Assembly (NCBI GenBank): GCA_016722065.1
Contig: JADKGX010000001.1
Span: 2,356,001 to 2,420,000 of the forward strand
DNA from: Planctomycetota bacterium
GTDB lineage: Bacteria > Planctomycetota > UBA8742 > UBA2392
DNA length: 64,000 nucleotides
Direction of reading: 5' to 3'
Shown piece by piece: positions 16,677 through 24,984 of this stretch. The notes beneath the pieces are model-generated. The model made no database searches. It was not told the DNA's origin and saw only the letters and a list, made by a program, of their open reading frames with translations. Each line of letters opens with the position of its first letter. Position 1 is the stretch's first letter. A program made the position numbers and the translations under genes.

Positions 16677-17771
16677 ATGACAGCATCACGCAAAGGTCTG
16701 CTGGCTGCCCTGTGCGCCGCTTTGGCGGCTCTGGTTGGCTGTACCGGCAACCCACAGCCTGCCAACACCACGGAGGGCCCCATGGCTGCCAAGGCCAATG
16801 ACAACGCGAAAAGCAACGGCGACCTGCGCAAACGCTTGACGGATATGCAGTACCGCGTGACCCAGGAAAGCGCCACCGAACCGCCGTTCAAGAACGAGTT
16901 CTGGGACGCCCATGACGACGGCATCTATGTCGACATTGTCTCCGGAAAAGCCTTGTTCAGCAGCCTGGACAAGTTTGATTCCGGTTGCGGCTGGCCCAGC
17001 TTTACCCGACCCATTGACGGGCCAGAGGTAGTGGAAAACACCGATACGTCCCATGGCATGAAACGCATCGAAGTACGCAGCAAGACCGCCGACAGCCACC
17101 TTGGCCACGTGTTTGAAGACGGCCCGGCCGACCAAGGCGGCCTGCGTTATTGCATCAACTCGGCATCGTTGCGGTTTGTACCGCTTGCGGAAATGGAAGC
17201 CGAGGGCTACGGGCAGTACCTCAAGCCATTTGTCGACAAAGGCCTGATCAAGGCCAAGACGGAAGACGCCAAAGCGCCTGCCGTGGCCACCGAAACCGTG
17301 GTGCTGGCCGGCGGCTGCTTCTGGGGCATGGAAGAGTTGATTCGTGCCATTCCGGGTGTGGTCTCCACCGAGGTTGGCTACTGCGGTGGCGAACTCAAGA
17401 ACGCCAAATATGAAGACGTGAAGAAGGGCAGCACCGGCCACGCGGAAAGCGTGAAGGTTGTATACGACCCGGCCAAGCTGAAATTTGAAGACCTGCTGGG
17501 CTGGTACTTCCGCATGCACGACCCCACGACTCTGAACCGCCAGGGTAACGACATTGGCACGCAGTATCGCAGCGCGATCTTTTACTTCACCGAAGAGCAG
17601 CGCCAGGTGGCCGAAACGGTAAAGGCACGTGTCGACAAGTCAGGCAAGTGGAAGAAGCCGGTCGTGACCCAGATCGTCAAGGCCGGCGACTTCAGCGTAG
17701 CCGAGGACTATCACCAGGATTACCTGCAGAAGCACCCCAACGGCTACACCTGTCATTGGCTGCGCGACTGA
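16677..17771 (+). CDS. msrBA: Lipoprotein peptide-methionine sulfoxide reductase MsrB-MsrA fusion
   Basis: A 364-residue bifunctional repair enzyme that reduces both diastereomers of methionine sulfoxide. MsrB comes first (about residues 48-185; SGCGWPSF, catalytic C159 in RYCINSASLRF) and MsrA second (about 205-364; C214 in GGCFWGMEE, plus YHQDYLQKHPNGY). The MsrB zinc CxxC pairs are not seen. The start at 16677 is chosen because GGATGGAG lies 6 nt upstream; an in-frame ATG at 16608 adds a poor leader. The start gives a lipoprotein signal with lipobox LVGC (C22), so the enzyme is probably membrane-anchored and faces the periplasm. A terminator follows. Confidence 0.92.
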   Translation: MTASRKGLLAALCAALAALVGCTGNPQPANTTEGPMAAKANDNAKSNGDLRKRLTDMQYRVTQESATEPPFKNEFWDAHDDGIYVDIVSGKALFSSLDKFDSGCGWPSFTRPIDGPEVVENTDTSHGMKRIEVRSKTADSHLGHVFEDGPADQGGLRYCINSASLRFVPLAEMEAEGYGQYLKPFVDKGLIKAKTEDAKAPAVATETVVLAGGCFWGMEELIRAIPGVVSTEVGYCGGELKNAKYEDVKKGSTGHAESVKVVYDPAKLKFEDLLGWYFRMHDPTTLNRQGNDIGTQYRSAIFYFTEEQRQVAETVKARVDKSGKWKKPVVTQIVKAGDFSVAEDYHQDYLQKHPNGYTCHWLRD

Positions 17772-17828
17772 AGCCGCGGGGACAGGTCAGCACCGCCTCG
17801 TAGCGGGGCCGTCAGGAAGCAAACCTCG

Positions 17829-17856
17829 GGCCGCGTTGACTTGGTTCAACGCGGCC
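17829..17856. terminator. Bidirectional terminator between msrBA and the aminotransferase
   Basis: An 11-bp perfect stem GGCCGCGTTGA/TCAACGCGGCC with a six-base loop, between two convergent genes. The T tract is weak on both sides. Confidence 0.65.
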
Positions 17857-17885
17857 TGGTCGTTTCTGAAAGACGGTTGGAAGGA

Positions 17886-19061
17886 TCAAGTCAGTTGCTT
17901 GGCAGCGGCCAGGGATTCGGAAAGCGCCTTGGCGAACGCCTTGACGTGTTCCAGCTTGATCGTCAGTGGCGGCAAAAGGCGAATCTGGTTGGGCTTGTCG
18001 CAGCCGCCGACCAGCACCTTACGCTCCAGCATCGCGTCTACGATCGGCTTGGCAGGGCAATCGAGTTCAATGCCCAGCAGCAGGCCTTTGCCAGTCACGG
18101 CCAGCACTTCCGGGATTGCTCCCAATTCATCACGCACGCAAAGCTCCATGTCTGCCGCGTGCTGGGGAAGCTTTTCGTTCAGCAGCACTTCCATGGTGGC
18201 CTTGACGGCCGCCATGGCCAGCATGCCGCCGCCAAAGGTGCAGCCGTGTTCGCCGGGTGCGGGCGCGCTGCGAATGTTCTCGTTCAGAATCACCATGCCC
18301 ACGGGCACGCCGCCGCCGGCGGCTTTTGCGCAGGTGGTGATATCGGGCTCCACACCCCAGTGCAGGCCGGCAAACATCTTGCCGGTACGCCCAAAGCCGG
18401 TCTGTACTTCGTCAAAGATCAGCGCAGTGCCGTTGCCGGTACAAAGTTCGCGCAGGCTGTCGTAGTACTTGCGGCTGGCAATGCGCACGCCGCCTACGCT
18501 GGTGACGGGTTCCAGGATAATCGCGGCAACATCGGGCGAAAGCATGGCTTCCACGGCCTCAAAGTCGCCAAAGGGCACGAAGTCGGTCAGTGATTCCAGG
18601 TTCTGCGGAAAATCCGCCCGCAGCTTGGGATTGCCCGTGACACTCAAGCTGCCAATCGTGCGCCCGTGAAAGCCGGTTTCCATGGCAATGATGCGCGGGC
18701 GGCCTGTCGCCCGGCGCGCAATCTTGATTGCCGCTTCGTTGGCCTCGGTGCCGCTGTTGCAGAAGAAGACGGCGCTGCTGGCCGGGTAGGCGTTGGTACA
18801 GACCAGCTTTGCGGCCTCAGCACGCACGTCGTTGTACACGCTGTTGCTGAAGAAGATCAGCTTGCGGGCTTGTTCCGTAATCGCCTTGACCAGCGTGGGG
18901 TGGCAGTGGCCAATGCCGCACACCGCGTGGCCTGCGTAAAGGTCCAGGTACTTGTTGCCGGCGTCGTCAAAGACGTACACGCCCTCGCCCTTGACGATGG
19001 TGATGGGCTTCTTGGCATAGGTCTGAAGGATGTACTGATCTTCGACTTCGCGAATGCTCAT
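17886..19061 (-). CDS. argD: Class III aminotransferase, acetylornithine type
   Basis: 391 residues, PLP fold type I. Visible landmarks are NSGTEANEAAIK, FHGRT, the IFDEVQTGFGRTG block (PLP-binding Asp) and K246 in TTCAKAAGGGVPVGM, the Schiff-base lysine; FGGG follows. Sequence and length fit acetylornithine or succinylornithine aminotransferases of arginine synthesis. LysW-type or other omega-aminotransferases cannot be excluded, since no other arginine genes are nearby. The start at 19061 overlaps the nnrD stop (ATGA), so the two are translationally coupled; a more upstream in-frame ATG at 19091 is less likely. Confidence 0.85.
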   Translation of the reverse strand: MSIREVEDQYILQTYAKKPITIVKGEGVYVFDDAGNKYLDLYAGHAVCGIGHCHPTLVKAITEQARKLIFFSNSVYNDVRAEAAKLVCTNAYPASSAVFFCNSGTEANEAAIKIARRATGRPRIIAMETGFHGRTIGSLSVTGNPKLRADFPQNLESLTDFVPFGDFEAVEAMLSPDVAAIILEPVTSVGGVRIASRKYYDSLRELCTGNGTALIFDEVQTGFGRTGKMFAGLHWGVEPDITTCAKAAGGGVPVGMVILNENIRSAPAPGEHGCTFGGGMLAMAAVKATMEVLLNEKLPQHAADMELCVRDELGAIPEVLAVTGKGLLLGIELDCPAKPIVDAMLERKVLVGGCDKPNQIRLLPPLTIKLEHVKAFAKALSESLAAAKQLT

Positions 19062-19969
19062 GGATTGCGCCCCGCCTGGTGCCGCGTGCATGCGTGTGGC
19101 AGTTCTTCAATGATGTCCGTAGCCAGCATGCCGATTTCGCCCATTCTGGCGCAAACCATGTCGCCCGCAAGCCCATGCAGGTGGGTTCCCAGGCAAGCGG
19201 CCTCAAAGGGCGCAAACCCCTGACACAGCATGGCGCCGATCACTCCTGCCAGCACGTCGCCCATGCCGCCCTTGGCCATGCCCGGGTTGCCGGTGGTGTT
19301 GATGTACGCACGTTTGCCATCCGTGACTACGGTGTGGCGACTCTTCAGCACCAGGACAACGTTGTGTTTGCGGGCAAACGCCACGGCGACTTCGCGGCGC
19401 TGGTCGTCATTGGCGCGCAAATCCAGGTTGGTGCCATCTTTTCCCAGCAGCCGCAGCATTTCGCCGGGGTGGGGGGTAAGGATCGGCAGACCCTTGGCCC
19501 GCGGGATTTCCTTCAACAGCGCCAGGTCACCCGAAATTGCGTTCAGGGCATCCGCATCCAGCAGCAGGCGCGTGTCCAGTTGCGGCAGCAGGTTGCGCAC
19601 CGTTTGGGCCGTCTGGGCGTGGGTCGAAATGCCGGGGCCAAGCACCAGGGCGTCGTAGCCCTCAAGCCCCTTAAGTATCTTGGCGGCTGCAAGGGCGCTC
19701 AGGGTGCCGTCTTCCGTTTCTGGAAGGGCGTGGGTCATCACGTTGGGGTCCCGGCCGCTTACCATCACGGCCAGCCGCCAGGGCATGCCCGCGCGCACCA
19801 GGCCCGCACCGCTGCGCAAAGACGCCCGGGCGCACAGGGCCGCAGCACCCACCATGCCCGCCGAGCCAGCCACAACAAACAGTTTGCCGGCTTCGCCCTT
19901 GTGCATGGCCGGGTCGCGGCGCGGCAGGGCCGGCACTTCCGTGACGATGCTCAGGGTTTCCTTGGCCAT
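19058..19969 (-). CDS. nnrD: ADP/ATP-dependent NAD(P)H-hydrate dehydratase
   Basis: About 303 residues, ribokinase-like fold, repairing hydrated NAD(P)H. Diagnostic segments are GKLFVVAGSAGMVGAA near the N-terminus, LVLGPGIS, LLLDADALNAI, ILTPHPGEMLRLLG and the catalytic/anion-hole NTTGNPGMAKGGMGDVLAG. Length and order match the NnrD/CARKD family; the epimerase domain NnrE is absent. ATG 19969 is taken as start because the family homology begins soon after; a GTG at 19999 would add 10 residues. It overlaps the aminotransferase start by four bases. Confidence 0.9.
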   Translation of the reverse strand: MAKETLSIVTEVPALPRRDPAMHKGEAGKLFVVAGSAGMVGAAALCARASLRSGAGLVRAGMPWRLAVMVSGRDPNVMTHALPETEDGTLSALAAAKILKGLEGYDALVLGPGISTHAQTAQTVRNLLPQLDTRLLLDADALNAISGDLALLKEIPRAKGLPILTPHPGEMLRLLGKDGTNLDLRANDDQRREVAVAFARKHNVVLVLKSRHTVVTDGKRAYINTTGNPGMAKGGMGDVLAGVIGAMLCQGFAPFEAACLGTHLHGLAGDMVCARMGEIGMLATDIIEELPHACTRHQAGRNP

Positions 19970-20066
19970 GGGAAAGCAGAGTGCGACGACGGCGCCCACA
20001 AGTCCAGTGCCCTGCGCCCCGTTGACGCCCGTGGCGGCTTGAATACCCTTTCGCCGCAGCGATTGC

Positions 20067-20144
20067 GCGGCTTGTAGCTCAGTTGGTTAGAGCGCCAGAT
20101 TGTGATTCTGGATGTCGCGGGTTCGAATCCCGTCAAGCCGCCCA
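20067..20144 (+). tRNA. tRNA-His(GTG)
   Basis: The acceptor is CGGCTTG (20068-20074) with CAAGCCG (20134-20140). There is an extra G-1 (20067) opposite C73 (20141), the hallmark of tRNA-His, and CCA is encoded at 20142-20144. Anticodon loop TTGTGAT in stem CCAGA/TCTGG reads GTG. Confidence 0.95.
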
Positions 20145-20151
20145 GCTTTCA

Positions 20152-20184
20152 AAGCCGCCCCGGAAGCCACTTTCGGGGCGGCTT
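20152..20184. terminator. Terminator between convergent tRNA-His and tRNA-Leu
   Basis: Arms AAGCCGCCCCG and CGGGGCGGCTT form an 11-bp stem with an 11-base loop, followed by CGTTTCTG on the + strand. It lies 8 bp after tRNA-His and could serve both convergent tRNA genes. Confidence 0.7.
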
Positions 20185-20217
20185 CGTTTCTGTTGAGGCA
20201 TATAGTTGTGTTTGTGT

Positions 20218-20306
20218 TGGTGCCGGGGGTGGGACTTGAACCCACACGCCCAGTGAAGGACTGCGGATTTTGAATCCGCCGCGTCTGCCAATTCCGCCAC
20301 CCCGGC
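20218..20306 (-). tRNA. tRNA-Leu(CAA)
   Basis: On the minus strand the acceptor GCCGGGG pairs with CCCCGGC; the discriminator is A and CCA is encoded (20218-20220). The anticodon stem GCGGA/TCCGC encloses TTCAAAA, giving CAA for Leu. A long variable arm confirms a class II tRNA. Confidence 0.94.
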
Positions 20307-20410
20307 ACACTTTTTCAACGCGCAAGGGTTGCTTGCGCGGCGGCAGTGTGCCAAGCATCCGGCCCGGCTGCCAGAAGGCGGAAGGCGCCGTGCCACGGTT
20401 GGACCCGCCT

Positions 20411-21562
20411 TCAGCCCCGGCCAAGCACGTTCACCAGGCAGCGCAGGCTGCCGAACAGCCGATACGTGGACGTGCAGTTGACCGGTCGCACTTCATAGCC
20501 AAGGCCGCGCCAGACCGCGGCCGAGGATTCATTGATGACCTCGGCGTTGTCAAACGTTGGCATGTAGGCAATGCGCTTGCTGCCCTGCTGGTCCAGAATC
20601 ACATTCAACCCGGCCAGAAACGTGCGCCCGTCGGGTGCTGGTGCCAGGGGCATGCGAACCACTTTGTAGCCCTCCTTGGCGCACTGTTCGGCCACGGCGT
20701 CAAAGCGCGCAAAGGTGGCCTCCGAAAAATCGGCGCCCTTGGGCAAGGGCAATGTCGCTACCTGTTCCGGCGTGAGCATTTTGCTGGCGGCGCGAGGATC
20801 TGCCACGATCACGGTGCGGCTGCCCACGGGCATCATGAACATGCAGGCATGGTGGTCTGGAGCGCGGTCCAGCAGCAGCACCTTGCGCCCGACCAGCTTT
20901 TCCAGGCGCTGGACCAGTTCCTCGCGCGACTGAACCATCTGCCCCAGATTGCGCTTGAGCACGTTGGGTGTGACAAACGCAGTCTCGCTGTCGGCCACGA
21001 AGTCGCCACCATCGAAGTACAGGTCGCTGCGCAGGGAAACCACCGATGTCCCGATCGCGCGGGCCAGGTCGTCACCTGCGTTTTCATCGCCTTTTCGCTC
21101 AGGCCAGTTGTCAGCGCCCATTTCGCCCCGGGGCGACACCAGCGCCGTCACCTTGCCACCGCGCACACTGGGCTGCAGGGCTATCCAGCGATCACGCGCC
21201 CAGGCCGTCATGGGGTGATCAACGATGACGGGTGTAAGGCGGCATTGCAGCGTGCCCATTCGGCGTTGCAGGTCAAGGAACGCGGCATTGTCCGGACAGA
21301 CCACGAACACGTTGACGGAGTCAGAAAGCCGGGGCAGGAAGTCGCGGTAGGGGCGTTCCAGAACCTCAGCTTCTTCGATCTTGTAATGCACGACGATGTC
21401 GCGCAGCGCGCCGTCGCAGTCTGCGGCCAGGGGACCCACGGCCGTGGGGTCTTCCTGGTGCGGGGGTGACTTGAAGAAGGGCAGAACCGCCAAAGCCGCC
21501 AGGAGTCCAATCAGCACTCCCAGCGGCTTTGCGAATGTGGATACTTTGAGGCTCAAGGGCAT
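20411..21562 (-). CDS. Membrane-anchored pentein-fold protein (agmatine/peptidyl-arginine deiminase-like)
   Basis: 383 residues. Residues 12-30 form an N-terminal TM anchor or uncleaved signal. The rest has the guanidino-modifying pentein landmarks in order: TAWARDRW (residues 119-126), YFDGGDFV (182-189), DHHACMF (236-242) and a C-terminal Cys in SLRCLVNVL (C375). Agmatine deiminases and bacterial peptidyl-arginine deiminases use an Asp/His/Asp/Cys set in this order. The substrate is unknown and the usual GGG around the terminal Cys is not conserved, so the activity is uncertain. It lies 4 bp downstream of the secreted-protein gene at 21567, implying co-transcription and a shared extracytoplasmic site. 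Confidence 0.6.
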   Translation of the reverse strand: MPLSLKVSTFAKPLGVLIGLLAALAVLPFFKSPPHQEDPTAVGPLAADCDGALRDIVVHYKIEEAEVLERPYRDFLPRLSDSVNVFVVCPDNAAFLDLQRRMGTLQCRLTPVIVDHPMTAWARDRWIALQPSVRGGKVTALVSPRGEMGADNWPERKGDENAGDDLARAIGTSVVSLRSDLYFDGGDFVADSETAFVTPNVLKRNLGQMVQSREELVQRLEKLVGRKVLLLDRAPDHHACMFMMPVGSRTVIVADPRAASKMLTPEQVATLPLPKGADFSEATFARFDAVAEQCAKEGYKVVRMPLAPAPDGRTFLAGLNVILDQQGSKRIAYMPTFDNAEVINESSAAVWRGLGYEVRPVNCTSTYRLFGSLRCLVNVLGRG

Positions 21563-21566
21563 GGCC

Positions 21567-22103
21567 CTAGTTTACGGATTTGGCGCGCGGAAGGGCCTTT
21601 TCGATTTCGTCGAACGCCTCGCCGTTGGGGTTGACCTTGCCCATGCCCATCGAAATCGCCTGGGCGGCAGGCATGGTTCTGCCGGTTTCTACCGTGGTAC
21701 TTTTGGTTTCGCCTGCGGCCAGCGTGAACTCGACGGTCTTGGTGAACAGGGGCATGGCAATGGACGGCATGCGGCCACGGCTGTTCAAGTCACGCCCGTA
21801 CATGGTCACGACCACACTGCGCGTCACGGACTCTTTGCCGGGGTTGGTCGCTTCCACGGTCAGCACGGGCTTGTCGTCGCCGCTGTAGACTTCCTTGTCC
21901 ATCTTCAGGGTGAAAGTGCAGTTGTCGATGTCCAGCGAGGCCTGTGCCAGCACTGGCTTGATCTCAACCTTCACGGCTTCGACGTTCTTGTCTTCGCCTT
22001 CTGCGGCGCTGACGGAACTGGAGTTCACTGCCACCAGGGTGGTGGCCATGGTCAGGGCGGCAATGCCCAGCATGCTGAGGGTGTTCTTCAGAAATGGTGT
22101 CAT
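21567..22103 (-). CDS. Secreted hypothetical protein
   Basis: 178 residues with a Sec signal peptide (about 1-34, ending VSAAEG). The mature part is beta-rich: a strand block IDNCTFTLKMDKEVYSGDD, then VLTVEATNPGKESVTRSVVV, reads like an immunoglobulin-like or CARDB-type domain. AAGGAG precedes the ATG by 7 nt. It is the first gene of a probable two-gene unit with the pentein-like gene. The function is unknown. Confidence 0.65.
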   Translation of the reverse strand: MTPFLKNTLSMLGIAALTMATTLVAVNSSSVSAAEGEDKNVEAVKVEIKPVLAQASLDIDNCTFTLKMDKEVYSGDDKPVLTVEATNPGKESVTRSVVVTMYGRDLNSRGRMPSIAMPLFTKTVEFTLAAGETKSTTVETGRTMPAAQAISMGMGKVNPNGEAFDEIEKALPRAKSVN

Positions 22104-22272
22104 GGCTTGCTCCTTGGGGTAGAAACTGGTGCCTCGGGGTCAGTGTGCCGGGATGACGTTGCTGCATGTATCTAACGTAGAATCTACCCGCTGGTTCCCT
22201 TTCCTTGGGTAACAGCGGTGTAAAATCAATGCGGGGCTGTGCGGGGCGACGGGCGGGGCTACAATTGGCGCC

Positions 22273-22329
22273 ATGAGGCATCCGTGGCGTCTCACCCTTT
22301 TGGGGCATCACGGACTCCTCATAATATGA
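22273..22329 (+). CDS. Possible 18-residue leader peptide upstream of rnc
   Basis: ATG at 22273 opens an 18-codon frame (MRHPWRLTLLGHHGLLII) ending in TGA at 22327-22329, inside the rnc Shine-Dalgarno stem and in the same phase as rnc. Ribosomes on it would disrupt the leader hairpins and stop 9 nt before the rnc ATG. A TACAAT box at 22260-22265 could be a -10, which would make this frame leaderless; no clear Shine-Dalgarno is present. Translation is unproven and the frame could be chance. Confidence 0.3.
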   Translation: MRHPWRLTLLGHHGLLII

Positions 22330-22338
22330 GGAGAAGCC
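22273..22338 (+). promoter_or_regulatory. rnc leader with mutually exclusive hairpins masking the Shine-Dalgarno
   Basis: Segment 1 is ATGAGG (22273-22278) plus CCGTG (22282-22286). Segment 2 is CACGG (22309-22313) plus CCTCAT (22317-22322). Segment 3 is ATGAGGAG (22326-22333), which contains the rnc Shine-Dalgarno. Segments 1 and 2 can form a two-part helix. Segment 2 extended to CTCCTCAT (22315-22322) can instead form a perfect 8-bp stem with segment 3 across a 3-base loop and hide the Shine-Dalgarno. The rnc ATG is at 22339. In E. coli, RNase III represses itself by cutting a leader hairpin; a similar loop here is inference. Confidence 0.6.
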
Positions 22339-23160
22339 ATGGGCACCCAACCGGCTGAAAAGCCGAAGCGCATTACCCGTTCGCACTCGTTTTCAGCAGC
22401 GGAACTGGAGCGCCTGAAACAACTTGAATCGATCCTGGGTCATGAGTTCCGCACCTTTTCGGAGTTGCGCAACGCGCTGACTCACAGCAGTGCAAAAACC
22501 GACAAGCACCCCAGCAACGAACGCATGGAGTTCCTAGGCGATGCTGTGCTTGGCCTGGTCATTTCCGACATGCTGTATCGCCACTATCCCGATTTTCCGG
22601 AGGGCGAACTGACTCGGGTCAAATCAGTTGCCGTGTCGCGCGCCGTGCTGGCCGACCGCGCCCGCGAACTCGGGCTGGCCGAATTGATGTACCTGGGCAA
22701 GGGCGTGCGCCGCGATTCTGGCGCTCGCCTGCCAGTCAGCATTCTTGCCAACCTGTATGAGGCTGTGCTGTGCGCCCTGTTCGCGGATGGAGGGTTAGCG
22801 GCCGCCAAGCAGTTCATTGAACGCGACCTGGGGCCGGTGATCCTGGGTATCACCAGCCATCAATTCCAGCAGAATTACAAGTCAGCGTTGCAGCACCTGG
22901 TGCAGTCGCGGCAGGAGCGCGCACCGACGTATAAGGTCATCACGGAAGTCGGCCCCGACCACCAGAAGGAATTTCATGTTGTGGTGTCGATTGCAGGTGT
23001 CACATATGGCCCCGGTACGGGACGTAACAAGAAGGAAGCCGAGCAACGTGCCGCCAAGACCGCGTTGACCGAGCTGCTGAAAGAGTTCGACGGCCGCGAC
23101 GCCGATGACGACATTCTGGAGATGCCAGTTCCGGACGATGACCTCGACACCGACGAGTAA
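22339..23160 (+). CDS. rnc: Ribonuclease III
   Basis: A 273-residue double-strand-specific endoribonuclease for rRNA and mRNA processing. The RNase III signature NERMEFLGDAVL (about residues 60-71) carries the catalytic acidic residues; the second metal-binding Glu is in ANLYEAVLCALF. A dsRNA-binding domain follows (about 180-250), with GTGRNKKEAEQRAAKTAL at its C-terminal helix. The acidic tail (DADDDILEMPVPDDDLDTDE) is longer than usual. GAGGAG 5 nt before the ATG is part of a leader hairpin. Its end overlaps the start of the next gene. Confidence 0.95.
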   Translation: MGTQPAEKPKRITRSHSFSAAELERLKQLESILGHEFRTFSELRNALTHSSAKTDKHPSNERMEFLGDAVLGLVISDMLYRHYPDFPEGELTRVKSVAVSRAVLADRARELGLAELMYLGKGVRRDSGARLPVSILANLYEAVLCALFADGGLAAAKQFIERDLGPVILGITSHQFQQNYKSALQHLVQSRQERAPTYKVITEVGPDHQKEFHVVVSIAGVTYGPGTGRNKKEAEQRAAKTALTELLKEFDGRDADDDILEMPVPDDDLDTDE

Positions 23161-23806
23161 ATCCCACCTGCGACGCACCCTGACGATGGCCCTGTGTGCC
23201 GGCATGGCGTGCGCTCTGTTGCTGATCACGGCGTCTGGTCTCTCGCCGCTGGCAGCCGTCGACCGCGTGGCCTTGGCCCTGTTTGCCCTTTGCGCCAGTT
23301 TGCCGCTGGGGGCGGCCCTTTCCAGAACTGCCACCACCACCCGCCAAGCCGCGGACCATGCAGCGGGTGCCCTGCTTGCAGGTGCCACCTTGGGGCTGCT
23401 GACCACCGGGCCGGAACCAGCACTGGCCATGCGCACGGTCTTGTGGTGTGCCGCCGCCTGCCTTGTGGGAAGCACGTTGGGCGGTATCACGCGCGGCGCC
23501 TCTGTGGTGGTTACGTTGACTTGGCTTGGACTGTGCGCATTGCCGTTTGTTTGCGGCGCGGCCGGCAGGTGGCAGCCGCAAGCCGAAGCCTACGCGCTGG
23601 CGGGGTGCCCCTGGCTGGGGATGTCCCACGACCTGACGGGCCTGGACCCGCTGCACCGGTCCGTGATGTACCTGGGGCAATGGTCGGCCATCAGCGACCG
23701 GGCCCCGGACGGGTTTGCCAGCGCATTGCAGCTGTGGATGGCTGCGGCACTGGCTCTGTCCGCCTATCTGCTGCGAAGCGGCATGCCGCTGCGGGCCCGG
23801 GCATGA
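23138..23806 (+). CDS. Polytopic membrane protein, hypothetical
   Basis: About 222 residues with roughly five hydrophobic segments (for example TMALCAGMACALLLITASGL and VVVTLTWLGLCALPFVCGAA) and no recognised motif. The ATG at 23138 lies inside the rnc tail (23-bp overlap), implying translational coupling; a start at 23105 is possible but gives a poor N-terminus. Its stop forms an ATGA overlap with the next frame. The function is unknown. Confidence 0.6.
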   Translation: MTSTPTSKSHLRRTLTMALCAGMACALLLITASGLSPLAAVDRVALALFALCASLPLGAALSRTATTTRQAADHAAGALLAGATLGLLTTGPEPALAMRTVLWCAAACLVGSTLGGITRGASVVVTLTWLGLCALPFVCGAAGRWQPQAEAYALAGCPWLGMSHDLTGLDPLHRSVMYLGQWSAISDRAPDGFASALQLWMAAALALSAYLLRSGMPLRARA

Positions 23807-24135
23807 ACATTCTGCTTTCCTGGACAGGCAAGGACTGCGAGCCACGAACCTTTCGCGGCGGCGAAGGTGTACCTGGCGCGCATCTGCAACTGCTGGGTAC
23901 GCGGCCATATGCCGGAACCTTTGACCGGCATTTTCTGTTTACCGTGCCACAGACGATGATGGACGCCGATGCGCAGGTGGCGGAAATCGCACGCGGAATT
24001 CCGTCGCTTAGGCGCTGTCGGGCGCGCGCAACAGGCCGCGACTGGGCATCGACAAACGTCAAAGCCCTGCCGCCCAAAGGCCAGGAAACTCCCCAACTGG
24101 CCCAAATGAGTCGAGCCTTTTGCTCTTCTGTATGA
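23803..24135 (+). CDS. Short protein, possible remnant of a CARF/RtcR-type N-terminus
   Basis: 110 residues, starting with an ATGA overlap after the membrane protein. The first 65 residues (MNILLSWTGKDC, GTRPYAGTFDRHFLF, TMMDADAQVAEI) resemble the Rossmann-like start of CARF-type sensor domains found in RtcR-like sigma-54 regulators. The remainder, rich in Arg and Ala, is unlike a structured domain and ends without the AAA+ part. It may be a decayed fragment whose 3' end has been lost. The resemblance is by eye and weak. Confidence 0.35.
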   Translation: MNILLSWTGKDCEPRTFRGGEGVPGAHLQLLGTRPYAGTFDRHFLFTVPQTMMDADAQVAEIARGIPSLRRCRARATGRDWASTNVKALPPKGQETPQLAQMSRAFCSSV

Positions 24136-24195
24136 GTTGAGGTCAGGTTGCTGGCCCGTACGTCCCGCCCCATCGGGTGGGATGCCAGATCCCGC

Positions 24196-24894
24196 CTATG
24201 GAAAGTCGACGGGCTGGCGCAGCACACCCCTGGCCGGCTTGCTGTTGCAGGTGGCGGCAAGGCACCTGGCGTTCTCAAAGGACTTCAACAACAGGGCATC
24301 CCAGGCCTTGTTGCCGGTGCCCTTGTCCAGTTCCACGGCCGCGACTTGGCCTTGTTCGTCAATCGTCAGCAGGGCGACGACCTGTCCGTGAAAGCCTGCG
24401 CGCACGTTTTCAGGGGCCTGCCAGTGCAGGATGCGCGGTGCGACCCAGATTGCAGCGGGCTGGTCCACTGCTGCCGTGGCAGCGCCTGGCAACGCAGCAG
24501 GTTGCTGCTTGGGCCGGGCAGGTTGAAGCAATGGCTGCTCAGCGGGCCTAAGCAGCCTGGGCCAAGGCAGGTCAGTCCGAGTCAACTCCGGTTGCGGGTC
24601 TGGCAGCGGCGGGGCAACTTCAGGCTGCGCGGTCAGTTCCACGTCGCCCTGTGGTCGCTTCAGCAACTCTTGGGTTGCCGTCGCCGGCCGCGGCATTGCG
24701 GGGGCGGCAGCAGCAGCAGACTGTTCAGGCCACGACAGTTCCGCCGAACGTTCAAGCGCAACGGCCTGGCAAGTCTGCGGATACAGCGCCAGTGACGCAG
24801 GTGTTGCGGCCTGACCAAACCAGGCAACGGCAATCGCCCCGGCATGTAGTGCCAGGGCAATGCCTACGGATGGCACCAGCGCAAGCTGTTTCAC
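24196..24894 (-). CDS. TonB-like energy transducer
   Basis: 232 residues. An N-terminal signal anchor (VPSVGIALALHAGAIAVAWF) is followed by a long Pro/Ala/Gln-rich periplasmic linker. The C-terminal domain (about 160-232; GFHGQVVALLTIDEQGQVAA, then LLLKSFENARCLAATCN) has the strand-helix pattern of TonB C-terminal domains. It would couple inner-membrane proton-motive force to outer-membrane transporters; ExbB/ExbD are not in this window. The two Cys near the end could form a disulfide. It is 90 bp upstream of the barrel-protein gene on the same strand. Confidence 0.6.
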   Translation of the reverse strand: MKQLALVPSVGIALALHAGAIAVAWFGQAATPASLALYPQTCQAVALERSAELSWPEQSAAAAAPAMPRPATATQELLKRPQGDVELTAQPEVAPPLPDPQPELTRTDLPWPRLLRPAEQPLLQPARPKQQPAALPGAATAAVDQPAAIWVAPRILHWQAPENVRAGFHGQVVALLTIDEQGQVAAVELDKGTGNKAWDALLLKSFENARCLAATCNSKPARGVLRQPVDFP

Positions 24895-24984
24895 ACTGCC
24901 AGCCCACTTTCATCAGGAAACCAGCTACAAGGGTCGCGCGCGCGTTGGCATGGCAGGAGTAACGCCCGCACGACCCGTGGAGAG

